A DNA stretch of 64,000 nucleotides, taken from positions 42,596 through 106,595 of the forward strand of contig WLXD01000008.1 in the NCBI GenBank assembly GCA_012103255.1, written 5' to 3'. The stretch comes from Acidobacteriota bacterium (lineage in GTDB: Bacteria; Acidobacteriota; UBA890; WLXD01). This document shows, one piece after another, positions 16,376 through 25,100 of this stretch. The first letter of the stretch is position 1, and each line of letters starts with the position of its first letter. The position numbers and the translations under genes were made by a program. Under the pieces are notes generated by a model. That model was not told where the DNA came from, did no database searches, and was given only the letters and a program-made list of their open reading frames with translations.

Positions 16376-18775
16376 ATGCGTTCAATCACGCGCGCGCCGA
16401 GGGTCGTGGCCGTCGCGATGGCCCTCGCGCTGATGGTGCCGACTACCGCACTCGTAGCGCAGCAGGAGTGGCCCGGCTTTCGAGGCGCGGACGGCAGCGC
16501 GATCTCGACCACCTCTATCGACTTCGAAACGCTCGCGCCCGAGGTTGTCTGGCGGGTCGAGATCGGGAGCGGCTATTCGGGCGTCGTGGTGTCGGACGGC
16601 CGCGCGCTGACGATGGTCGAGACTCAGGAGGGCCAGTTCATACTGGCTCTGGACGCCGACACCGGTGAGGAACTCTGGCGGCAGCGGATCGCCGATCGTC
16701 ACCCGGGCCATGACGGGTCGTGGGATGGCCCGATCTCCACACCCGTGGTGCACGGCGGCGTGGTCGTTGGCCTCGGGGCCTGGGGTCGCCTGGTGGCACT
16801 CGACCTGGTTGACGGCGAGCCCATGTGGTCGGTGCATCTCGCCGACGATCTTGGTGCGCCGCTGCCCGTCTACGGCTTCGCCAGTTCGCCGCTCGTGGTG
16901 GGCGACACGCTCGTGGTCAATGGCGGCGGAGACGCGGGTACGGTGCTCGGTTTCGACCTACGTATCGGCGAGAAGCTCTGGGAAGTAGGCACGGAGAGTG
17001 CGGCGGCTCAGTCGCCTGTCCGGATGACCATTGCAGGACGCGACATGGTTGTCGCGGCGGGTGGGCGCTCAGTGTTCGGCATCGACCCCGCCACCGGCGA
17101 AGTTGCATGGGACTACGCACACGGAGGCGGCGGGGTGCGCGGCGCTGCGAGCATGGTGCCGGTCGACGTGGGCGACGACCGTCTCTTCTTGACGCACAGC
17201 GGCGACGCCGGACAGATGATGGTAGTCGCCGAGGGCAACGGCGCGCTTGCCGGCAGCCAGGTATGGGAAGCACGAACGATCCGGAGCACTTACGTGCCGG
17301 CAGTGCACCATGACGGTTACATCTACGGATACAACCTGCGCATTCTGTCGTGCGTCGACGCCGCTACCGGGGAGTTGATGTGGCGCTCGCGCGCCCCGGG
17401 CGATGGATTCCCGATGATCGTCGACGGCCATCTCATGGTCCTCACCAAGGACGGCACGCTGCACATCGCGCGGGCCACGCCGGACGGATACCAGGAACTC
17501 GTAGGCGCGCCGGTTTTCGAGCAGCTCTCCTGGACGGCACCCTCGGTGGCCTACGGCGACGTGTTCGCGCGAAGCCAGACCGAGATCGTTCGAATCGACC
17601 TGAACGGTGGCGGCTCACGAGCCATCGCTGCCGCCGACCTGAAGGTCCCGCGCAGCCTCGACCCGGGCGACGGTGAGTTCGGCCGCTTCGTGCGAGCCGT
17701 GGAGGCAGCTGCCGATCCTGCCGCGACGATCGACGACTTTTTCGCCGCGGATCGCACCTACCCGATTCACGAGGGCGACTCGCGCGTGCACTTCGTCTAC
17801 CGAGGCGAAGGCTCCGACGTCGCAATCACTGGCGACATGCTGGGCACGCGCCAGGATGTCGAGATGGTGCGCGTCGGCAACACCGACCTCTACTACTACA
17901 GCGCTGAGTACCTGCCCAACTCGCGCCTGTCGTATGCGTTCCTGCGTGACGGCGAGATGTTCACCGATCCGCTCATCGTGCCGACCATGATCTACTCGGC
18001 CGAACGCGAGCACATCTTCGGCGATCGGCCGCTCCCGATGTCCGAACTGCGTATGCCGCGCTGGTCGCTCCCGGGTCACCTGCGCGAGCCGGACGCGGCG
18101 ACGCGCGGCACGGTGCAAGAGATTGAGATCGGTGACGACAACGCGGTCACATGGAACGTCTACCTGCCACACGGCTACGCCGAGTCCTCGGCCCGCTACC
18201 CGGTGGTCTACTTCCACGGCCCCTCGCCGGCCAACCTCAGTTTGATTCCGGACGCATTCGACAACCTGATCGCGGATGGCTTGGCACCGATGATCGCCGT
18301 ATGGACGGACCGGCAACTCCGCGCGGGTCCCCGGTATGGCTCGCACTGGGCCGAGCAATTGGTACCGACGATCGACAACTCGTTTCGCACTGACGCCACG
18401 CGCGACGGACGGGTTTCCGTGGGCGGCGGAGTCGGCGCGCTGGCCGCCTTCCAGGTCGCGATCGAACAGCCGGAGATGACTGCCGGCCTGGCGATGCTGA
18501 GCATCCGCGCGCTCGATCAGCAGTGGAATCCGCTGATGCCGCGGTTTGGCGATGCCGACACACATCCGCGCCGGATCTACTTGAGCTGGGGCGTCTACGG
18601 GCGCCGCAATCCGCAGGAAGTCTGGGACAATCGCGTGGTGTCTGCCGAGCGCGCGCAGCAACTGCGCAGCCTTGGCTACGACGTGGCCGGCGGCGAAACG
18701 CCCGATGCCATCGGCTGGGCGAGCTGGCGCAATCGACTCGACGAGATCATCCGCTCGATCATTCCGCAGGAGTAG
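16376..18775 (+). CDS. secreted PQQ-like beta-propeller fused to a degenerate Fes/esterase-D domain
   Basis: This 799-residue protein has a signal peptide (VAVAMALALMVPTTALVAQQ), then an eight-bladed PQQ-type quinoprotein-like propeller from about 25 to 440 with repeats such as LALDADTGEELWRQ and FGIDPATGEVAWDY. Residues about 460-560 resemble the early-set domain before enterochelin esterases, and 575-790 an esterase-D alpha/beta hydrolase. At the nucleophile elbow, where GxSxG is expected, residues 683-687 read GGGVG, so the serine is absent. The protein may therefore be a binding protein rather than an enzyme. Propeller blades lack evidence for PQQ cofactor binding. The GH78 gene starts four bases after its stop, so the two are one operon. 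Confidence 0.82.
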   Translation: MRSITRAPRVVAVAMALALMVPTTALVAQQEWPGFRGADGSAISTTSIDFETLAPEVVWRVEIGSGYSGVVVSDGRALTMVETQEGQFILALDADTGEELWRQRIADRHPGHDGSWDGPISTPVVHGGVVVGLGAWGRLVALDLVDGEPMWSVHLADDLGAPLPVYGFASSPLVVGDTLVVNGGGDAGTVLGFDLRIGEKLWEVGTESAAAQSPVRMTIAGRDMVVAAGGRSVFGIDPATGEVAWDYAHGGGGVRGAASMVPVDVGDDRLFLTHSGDAGQMMVVAEGNGALAGSQVWEARTIRSTYVPAVHHDGYIYGYNLRILSCVDAATGELMWRSRAPGDGFPMIVDGHLMVLTKDGTLHIARATPDGYQELVGAPVFEQLSWTAPSVAYGDVFARSQTEIVRIDLNGGGSRAIAAADLKVPRSLDPGDGEFGRFVRAVEAAADPAATIDDFFAADRTYPIHEGDSRVHFVYRGEGSDVAITGDMLGTRQDVEMVRVGNTDLYYYSAEYLPNSRLSYAFLRDGEMFTDPLIVPTMIYSAEREHIFGDRPLPMSELRMPRWSLPGHLREPDAATRGTVQEIEIGDDNAVTWNVYLPHGYAESSARYPVVYFHGPSPANLSLIPDAFDNLIADGLAPMIAVWTDRQLRAGPRYGSHWAEQLVPTIDNSFRTDATRDGRVSVGGGVGALAAFQVAIEQPEMTAGLAMLSIRALDQQWNPLMPRFGDADTHPRRIYLSWGVYGRRNPQEVWDNRVVSAERAQQLRSLGYDVAGGETPDAIGWASWRNRLDEIIRSIIPQE

Positions 18776-18779
18776 AACC

Positions 18780-21624
18780 ATGCGCCGACGCGACTTCCTC
18801 CGCGGTGCACTGGCGACCGGAGTCGTGGGTGCAGCGGCTGGGCAAACCAGCAACGCTCACGCAGCGTCGGCCGGAACTGCGCTGCAAAGCGACGCGGCAA
18901 TCATCCCCGTCCGACTGCGGTGCGAGTCGTTCCGCAATCCGCTGGGGCTCGACGTGGCGCAGCCCCGCATGGCCTGGCAGCTGCAACCTGTCGATCAGGA
19001 CGCCCGCGGGCTCAGGCAGCTCGCGTACCAGGTGCGCGTGGCCTCCGCTCCCGAACTGCTCGTAGGTCGACCCGACCTGTGGGACAGCGGCTTCGTCGAA
19101 ACATCCGAGCAACTCCAGGTGGAGTACGCGGGTGCCGACCTCGCCAGTCGTGCCCGGTGCTTCTGGCAGGTTCGTGTGTGGGATGCGGAGGGTGAGAGTT
19201 CGGCCTGGAGTCGTCCTTCTCATTGGGAAATGGGACTGCTCGAACCTAGTGATTGGGAAGGTTCCTGGATCGGCGACGGCAGCAAGGAACCTGGCTCGAC
19301 AGAAGGCCACTATGAAGAGGACCCAGCGCCGCTGTTACGGCGCGAGTTCGAACTCGGCGGCCCGGTGGCTCACGCTCGGCTGTATGCGGCCGGGCTCGGC
19401 TACTACGAACTCCGGCTCAACGGCGAGAAGATCTCCGACCACGTTCTCGATCCGGCATGGACCAGCTTCGACAAGCGTGTGCCGTACACGAGCCACGATG
19501 TTACGGCGATGCTGCAGTCGGGCGACAACGTGATGGGCGCGATGCTCGGCAACGGTTGGTACAACCCGCTGCCGATGCAGATGTGGGGCCGCATCAATAT
19601 CCGCGAGCACATGATCACGGGTCGCCCACGACTCATCGCGCAACTCGAAGTCACCTACGAGGACGGCTCCCGGCAAACGGTCGGCACCGACGAGGAATGG
19701 ACTCATCACCCGGGGCCCATCCGACGCAACAGCGTGTACCTCGGCGAGGAGTACGACGCGCGGGACGCACAACCTGGCTGGGATGCGTCCGGTTTCGACG
19801 CGAGTGCCTGGAGTGCCGCGGTGGCAGTGGCCGATGCGTCGGACGCGCTCGGACCGCTCCGCGCACAGGATGTGCCGCCCATACGAATCACCGATCGCAT
19901 CGAACCAGTCTCGGTGAACGAGATCAGCTCCGGGATCTTCATCTTCGACATGGGACAGAACTTCGCTGGCTGGGCGCGGCTCCGGGTCGAGGGGCCGCCT
20001 GGCGTGCGCGTCCGGATGCGCTTCGGGGAACTCCTCTACGCGGATGGCCGCCTCAATCCGATGACCGCGGTGGCAGGACAGATCAAGCGCCGAAGCGCCG
20101 ACGGCATATCGGTGGGCGGCCCGGGCGCACCTGAGGTGGCCGAGCAACTCGATACCTACACGCTGTCAGGCAACGGCATCGAGATCTACACACCACGGTT
20201 CACCTTCCACGGCTTCCGCTACGTGGAGGTATCCGGATTCCCCGGTCGCCCAGGCACCGACGCCCTCGAAGGCCTCCGGCTCAACACCGACGTGGAAAGC
20301 GTCGGCGAGTTCAGCTGCGCCGACGAAACGCTCAACGAGATTCAGTCGATGGTGCAGTGGACGCTGCTGAGCAATCTCTTCAGCGTGCAGTCGGACTGCC
20401 CCGCGCGAGAGAAGTTCCAGTACGGCGGCGACATCGTGGCAACGAGCGAGATGGCCACGCTGAACTATGACTTCTCGAACTTCTACGCCAAGGCGACGCG
20501 CGACCACGGCGAGGCGGCGCGTGAAGGCGGCTGGCTCACCGAAACAGCACCGTTCGTGGGCATCTCGGCTGAGAACTACGCGCCAGATGCCGCGCCGATC
20601 GGCTGGGGCCTCGCCCACCCGTTGCTGGCAGTGCAGTTGCACCGCTACTACGGTGACCGTCGCATCGTTGAAGAGCAGTACGACACCGCGAAACGCTGGG
20701 TCGACAACTATGCGGAGCATGCCGACGGGCACATCATCGATCGCTGCATCAGCGACCACGAGAGTCTGGATCCCCGACCTGATGGCCACCGCCCACTACC
20801 ACCAGGCTGCGCAGTTGATCGCGAAGATGGCGGCGATTCTCGGTCGCGCCGCCGACCAGACTCGATACACCGAGCTCGCGACGGAGATCGGCGAGGCGTT
20901 CGTCGATCGCTTCTTGGTTCCGGGAACAGGCGGATTCGATCTAGGCACCCAGGCGTGCCAGGCCACCGCGCTCACCATGGGACTCGTACCCGACGTCGAA
21001 CGCCAGGCAGCCGTCGACCGCATGGTCGAACAGGTAGTGGTCGAGCATGGTGGCCACATCGCGGCCGGCATCTTCGGAACGAAGTATCTCCTCGAGGAAC
21101 TGACACGCGCCGGCCACGCCGACGTCGCCTACGAGATGGTGCGGACCCGCGAGTTCCCTGGATGGGGCTACATGCTCGACCGGGGCGCCACCACCCTGTG
21201 GGAGCACTGGGAGTTCAGCGACAACATCTACTCGCACAACCACCCGATGTTCGGCTCGGTGAGCGAGTGGTTCTTCAAGGGCATCGGCGGCCTTCGACCT
21301 GACGACGAGGCTGTTGGATTCAACCGTTTCCACATCGCGCCGAACGTGGTGGGCGATCTCAGCTGGGCGCAGACCACAGTGCGCGGCGCGCGCGGGCGCA
21401 TGGACAGCAACTGGTACCGGGAGGACGGCAATCTGTACATCACGGCGGTCGTTCCGGTGAATGCCCAGGCCCAGGTCCGGATCCCGACATCCGACATCAG
21501 TCAGGTCACCGAAGGCGGCATTGCCGCGGCAGATGCCCGCAACGTCCGCCAGCTCACATCGACGGAAACCCACGCGCGTTTCCTGGTGGGTTCCGGGCGC
21601 TACGAATTCAAGGCCCCACTCTAG
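18780..21624 (+). pseudogene. GH78 alpha-L-rhamnosidase, Tat-exported, interrupted by one frameshift
   Basis: The start ATG 18780-18782 gives a twin-arginine signal (RRRDFLRG, then a hydrophobic core and AHA). The protein follows the GH78 plan: N-terminal beta domains, the QSDCPAREKFQYGGD catalytic-domain signature near residue 540, then the (alpha/alpha)6 barrel. The reading frame breaks at a CCCC run (20772-20775). With one C removed the text continues as SLDP-DLMATAHYHQAAQ and runs intact to TAG at 21622-21624, giving about 947 residues, the normal family length. Either the assembly has one extra C or the gene is recently inactivated. It hydrolyses terminal alpha-rhamnosyl residues of plant or microbial polysaccharides. 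Co-transcribed with the PQQ-propeller gene. Confidence 0.85.
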
Positions 21625-21633
21625 CGCGCCGGC

Positions 21634-22323
21634 TCAGGCGTTCTGGTCGAGCCGGTAGCCAACCCGCGGCACCGTGAGGATGTGGCGTGGCTCCGAGGCG
21701 TCCGACTCGAGCTTGGCGCGCAATTCCGCGATATGGGTATCGACAGTGCGGGTGATGACAGACGCCGGGTAGCCCCAGACTTCCTGGATGAGCTCCACAC
21801 GCGATGCCGCCGCGCCCTCGCGGCGATACAACGCAACCAGCAGATCGAACTCCTTGGGTGTGAGTGCCACCGAGTCACCGTCGTAGCTCACGGTACGCGC
21901 CGCCAGGTCGATCTCGGTATCGCCATAGGCCAGCACGCGTTCCGACTGCGACGCCGCTCCGCGTCGGCGCAACAACGCCTCCACGCGAGCTAGCAGCTCG
22001 AGGATCCCGAACGGCTTCGTGACGTAGTCGTCAGCGCCAAGCCGCAGACCGCGTACGACGTCCGCTTCCTCTCCACGTGCCGTGAGCAACAGCACCGGGG
22101 CATCCACGCCCGCGTCGCGTGCCATCTTCAGCACTCGGAATCCATCCATCTTGGGCAGCATCACGTCGAGCACGACGACGTCCCAGGGACCGTCCTCTAG
22201 CAGGCACCGGAGACCTTCCTCCCCGTCCTCCGCTCCCGCCACGTGGTAGCCCTCGATCTCAAGGTTGTTGCGCAGGCCAAACGCGAGATCGATGTTGTCT
22301 TCCACCAGCAGCAGTCTGGTCAT
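21634..22323 (-). CDS. OmpR/PhoB-type response regulator
   Basis: The 229-residue protein has a receiver domain (LLLVEDN, phosphoacceptor Asp in VVVLDVMLP, switch Thr in LLLTARG, conserved Lys in DYVTKPF) and a winged-helix output domain (SVALTPKEFDLLVALYR, ending VGYRLD). The ATG 22321-22323 sits seven bases after GGGAG and overlaps the kinase stop by one base; an adjacent GTG at 22326 would give one more residue. It is the second gene of a kinase-regulator operon and likely binds the 11-bp repeats at 23962-23990. Confidence 0.95.
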   Translation of the reverse strand: MTRLLLVEDNIDLAFGLRNNLEIEGYHVAGAEDGEEGLRCLLEDGPWDVVVLDVMLPKMDGFRVLKMARDAGVDAPVLLLTARGEEADVVRGLRLGADDYVTKPFGILELLARVEALLRRRGAASQSERVLAYGDTEIDLAARTVSYDGDSVALTPKEFDLLVALYRREGAAASRVELIQEVWGYPASVITRTVDTHIAELRAKLESDASEPRHILTVPRVGYRLDQNA

Positions 22324-23900
22324 CACGCGGCTCCCGGAACGAAGACCTGGAAGCGAGCGCCGCCACCGGGCGCCTCTTCAACCGCAACCTCGCCGCCGTT
22401 CGACTCGACGAGTTCCTTCACGAGCGACAGTCCTATGCCCGTGCCGGTGGTGCCGTTCACGCCCTCACCGCGCCAGAACCGTTCCCACACCCGCGCACGG
22501 TCGCCGCTCGGCACACCAGGCCCTTGATCATCGACAGAAAGCGCAACGCGGCCGCCATCGCATGCCCCGATCGTCACGGTGATCGTCTGGCCGGACGGGC
22601 CGTACTTGGTCGCGTTGTCGAGCATGTTCAACAGCACCTGTCGCATCGAGTCACGGTCGACCCGAACGAGCGCACCGTGGTGAGCGTTCAGCCGCACCTC
22701 AACGCTCCGAGCCGCAGCGAGCGGCTGGAACCCTTCGATCACATCCACCGCGAGTGCCTCGAGGTCGACAAACTCGTCGGCCCCGTTTGAGGAGGAAGGC
22801 GACGGGCGTGAGAAGTGCAGCAGGTTGTCGACCAGATACGAAAGCCGTCGAGCCTCGCGGTCGAGAATCTCGAGTGAGCGTCCGCGCTCTTCGGCGGAAC
22901 GCACCCGGTCGAGCCTCAGGGTTTCGGCGAACATGCGGATCTGCGCCAGCGGAGTGCGCAGCTCATGGGACGCGCCCGCGACGAAACGTTCGCGCAGCCG
23001 CATCAATTCCCGCTCCTGACGAACGAGGAGAACTCCGCCTACCAGGAGCGCCACGGCGGCGACGAACATCCCCATGATCATGGGCAGTCTTGAACCCGGC
23101 ACGCCGCCCGTAACCAGGTAGGCAGCCGCGTGCGGCGGAATCGCAACGTCGATCAGGAGACCACCGCGGTCAGCTCCAAGCGCCTGCGTGGCGGCAAATG
23201 TTCCGTCGTATTCCGGGCCGTCGGTGAAGAGCACGCGACCTCCTGGAGTACGCACCCGAAGACTCACCAACTCCACTTCTGCCTGGGCTTCGAAGGGAGC
23301 CGGAAGGGCGATGTATTGATCGAGGGCCGACTCGAGCACCCATTCGGCGATCGATAGTTCGGCCATGAGGACCGGCGTGGGACGCCCGACGCGGGGCCAC
23401 ATCACGGCGAGCTTCGTTCCGTTCGCGTCCGGGGGGAGCCACACCGCCATGCCGGCCAGCGCCTCGTTGGCGGCAGCGATGGGTTCGCGGAGCGCGTCCG
23501 TCAGGTCCGAGGACGGGAGGGGCCAGCCGTCGACCGCTGTCATGGTGCCGACTTCGGTATCAACCAAAACGAACGCTGATGCGAACGCGCGCAGGGGCGC
23601 CTCGATGCCTGCCTGAGTGCGAATGACCGTTTCGGGAGGTGGCGCCGTGAGCACACCATCCGTGAAGTCCACGTCGCGCGCCGCCGCCAGGAACCAGTCG
23701 TAGTCGAGAGCGATCTGCACACCGCGCGCGTACTGCTCGGCCGCGATCTGCGCGTAGTCGCTCAGCACGGCTTCGGCCGTCGCACGCTGCGCGGTTGCTG
23801 CGCGCACTGCCTCCCAGGCCATTGCGGCCAGCAGGACGAGTACCACAACCAGACCGACGACGGTCAGGGTGATCCGGTGGCTTCCCGAGAATGAACGCAT
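22323..23900 (-). CDS. membrane sensor histidine kinase
   Basis: A 525-residue kinase with an N-terminal transmembrane helix (about 10-28), a periplasmic sensor region of about 230 residues, a second helix near 270-290, then HisKA (H-box ASHELRTPLAQIRMFAETLR) and HATPase_c (N-box NMLDNATKYG, G1 VDDQGPGVP, G2 GTGIGLSLV). Typical HisKA/OmpR-partner kinase. The ligand of the sensor region is unknown. It is coupled to the response regulator and divergent from a broken cytochrome c gene, which may be, or have been, a target. Confidence 0.95.
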   Translation of the reverse strand: MRSFSGSHRITLTVVGLVVVLVLLAAMAWEAVRAATAQRATAEAVLSDYAQIAAEQYARGVQIALDYDWFLAAARDVDFTDGVLTAPPPETVIRTQAGIEAPLRAFASAFVLVDTEVGTMTAVDGWPLPSSDLTDALREPIAAANEALAGMAVWLPPDANGTKLAVMWPRVGRPTPVLMAELSIAEWVLESALDQYIALPAPFEAQAEVELVSLRVRTPGGRVLFTDGPEYDGTFAATQALGADRGGLLIDVAIPPHAAAYLVTGGVPGSRLPMIMGMFVAAVALLVGGVLLVRQERELMRLRERFVAGASHELRTPLAQIRMFAETLRLDRVRSAEERGRSLEILDREARRLSYLVDNLLHFSRPSPSSSNGADEFVDLEALAVDVIEGFQPLAAARSVEVRLNAHHGALVRVDRDSMRQVLLNMLDNATKYGPSGQTITVTIGACDGGRVALSVDDQGPGVPSGDRARVWERFWRGEGVNGTTGTGIGLSLVKELVESNGGEVAVEEAPGGGARFQVFVPGAA

Positions 23901-23961
23901 CGATCAAAGGTAGCCGAGCGGGAGTGCCGAGCCCAGGCCATCGGGGCGTCTCACCGTGGTT

Positions 23962-23990
23962 CTGACAATTCCCTGACAAGTCGCTTGCAA
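23962..23990. promoter_or_regulatory. three 11-bp-spaced repeats, candidate OmpR/PhoB-type regulator site
   Basis: CTGACAA (23962-23968), CTGACAA (23973-23979) and CTTGCAA (23984-23990) are spaced exactly 11 bases apart. OmpR/PhoB-family dimers bind head-to-tail repeats of this period. The site lies between the divergent kinase-regulator operon and the cytochrome gene, so it could control either or both. Confidence 0.6.
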
Positions 23991-24064
23991 CTGCACAACC
24001 ATTTGGGCCTCGCAGGCCACTACCGTCGCTGGATCATCCCCGACCTATGCAAGGAGAGCTGTAC

Positions 24065-24486
24065 ATGGCGATTCGCACACGCGTCGCATCGGTGGCGGTA
24101 CTTGGTTTGGCGATAGCCGTGGGCGGGATGGTGCTCCCCGCGTCGGCTCAGCAACGGCCGGAACTCCCCGATGAAGTGAAGACCTGGATGGCACGCGACC
24201 AGATGTTCCGTTGGGCCCAGCTGCTTCAGACCGGCAAAGACCTCTACGACGAAGGATCTTGCCCGACCTGACGGACGCTGAGTGGGTCCAGTCCGACGGC
24301 AGCCTCGAAGGTATCCGCGAAACCATCATGTGGGGCGTGCGCCGCCGTGACTTCGCCGACGAGAGTCGACGCTTCGAGATGAATCCCGCAGGCGGCATGA
24401 ACCTCGAATGGGAAGAGATGGCCGCAGTCGCCGCCTACGTGTGGTCGATGGAGAACGGCACCTTCCTGCCCAGTCGCGGCAACTGA
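24065..24486 (+). pseudogene. cytochrome c-like protein with the heme motif deleted and the frame broken
   Basis: The ATG follows AAGGAGAG. The first frame gives a signal peptide (VASVAVLGLAIAVGG, then ASAQQ) and text ending GKDLYDEGSC, the usual lead-in to a CxxCH heme site. Immediately after the TGC at 24260-24262 the frame is lost. Another frame then reads PDLTDAEWVQSDGSLEGI, IMWGVRRRDFADESRR and AAVAAYVWSMENG to TGA at 24486, a typical C-terminal half of a class I cytochrome c. A segment containing the second cysteine, the histidine and nearby residues is therefore missing. Either a real deletion inactivated it or the assembly collapsed a short stretch. Confidence 0.75.
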
Positions 24487-24496
24487 CGACCCGCTA

Positions 24497-24540
24497 GCGC
24501 CCGCCAGAGCTGACCTGCTCCCCCAGCCACTGGCGGGCGC
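24497..24540. terminator. 11-bp perfect inverted repeat after the cytochrome gene
   Basis: GCGCCCGCCAG and CTGGCGGGCGC are perfect complements separated by 22 bases, starting ten bases after the cytochrome stop. A strong RNA hairpin is expected. No T-tract follows, so it may act as a Rho-assisted or mRNA-end stabilising structure. Confidence 0.5.
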
Positions 24541-24637
24541 GACCATTCGCCGGTCGACCAGCCCGCCGGCTCGAAATCGCCGTTCAGCGAGCTTCCGCGC
24601 ACGTTACGATCTCTGCATCAAAACAGAGGAGGAAACG

Positions 24638-24814
24638 ATGGCGGAAAGCACCGAGAACAAGCGTGAGTACGGTACCGGGATAGGCATCGGAATCGCCCTG
24701 GGAGTAGCGCTGGGAGCTGCTTTCGGCAACGTCGGGGTCGGCCTCGCATTCGGTATCGCGTTCGGAGCGGCGTTCGACCACACGCGTTCCGGCAGCGGTC
24801 CCGACGAGTCTTGA
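24638..24814 (+). CDS. 58-residue glycine-zipper miniprotein A
   Basis: Preceded by a strong GAGGAGG site, this short ORF encodes 58 residues: a charged N-terminus (AESTENKREYG), a membrane-capable glycine-zipper segment (GIGIGIALGVALGAAFGN, VGVGLAFGIAFGAAF) and a polar tail (DHTRSGSGPDES). The GxxxG-type periodicity suggests two packed hydrophobic helices in a membrane or an oligomer. Its TGA overlaps the TTG start of a paralogous miniprotein (24811-24814), so the two are coupled. Function unknown. Confidence 0.6.
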   Translation: MAESTENKREYGTGIGIGIALGVALGAAFGNVGVGLAFGIAFGAAFDHTRSGSGPDES

Positions 24815-25011
24815 CCACCGATCAGCGGCCGCAGCGACGGCGGGGCGGCAGCGGTATGGCGGTAGGCATCGCGATCGGCGCCGGAATTGGTGCGGCCATG
24901 GGCAACGTGGCAGTAGGAATCGGCGTGGGAGTCGCCATCGGCGCGGGCCTCGAGAATCGCATCCGGAATGAAGGCGATCGCGACAACCACGACGACGGCA
25001 GCGCCCCGTAG
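24811..25011 (+). CDS. 66-residue glycine-zipper miniprotein B, tandem paralogue of A
   Basis: Starts with TTG inside the TTGA overlap with miniprotein A, or possibly at ATG 24856. The product repeats the same design: basic N-terminus (RPQRRRGGSG), hydrophobic glycine zipper (MAVGIAIGAGIGAAMGN then VAVGIGVGVAIGAG) and acidic tail. The shared core G-A-A-x-G-N-V-x-V-G shows that A and B are duplicates. The basic N-terminus of B and the acidic/polar flanks of A could pair in a hetero-oligomer, which is inference only. Confidence 0.55.
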   Translation: MTTDQRPQRRRGGSGMAVGIAIGAGIGAAMGNVAVGIGVGVAIGAGLENRIRNEGDRDNHDDGSAP

Positions 25012-25100
25012 CGGCTCGATTGCCGTTTCGTTCAATCGCACGCGGCTCGACGAGTGGTATAGATGGACGGGTTGGATCCAATCCCTGTCATGAGTCGCCG

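Noticed and set aside
17615..18853. 412-codon minus-strand frame
   Set aside because: Mirror of the PQQ-propeller gene; no domain and no ribosome site.
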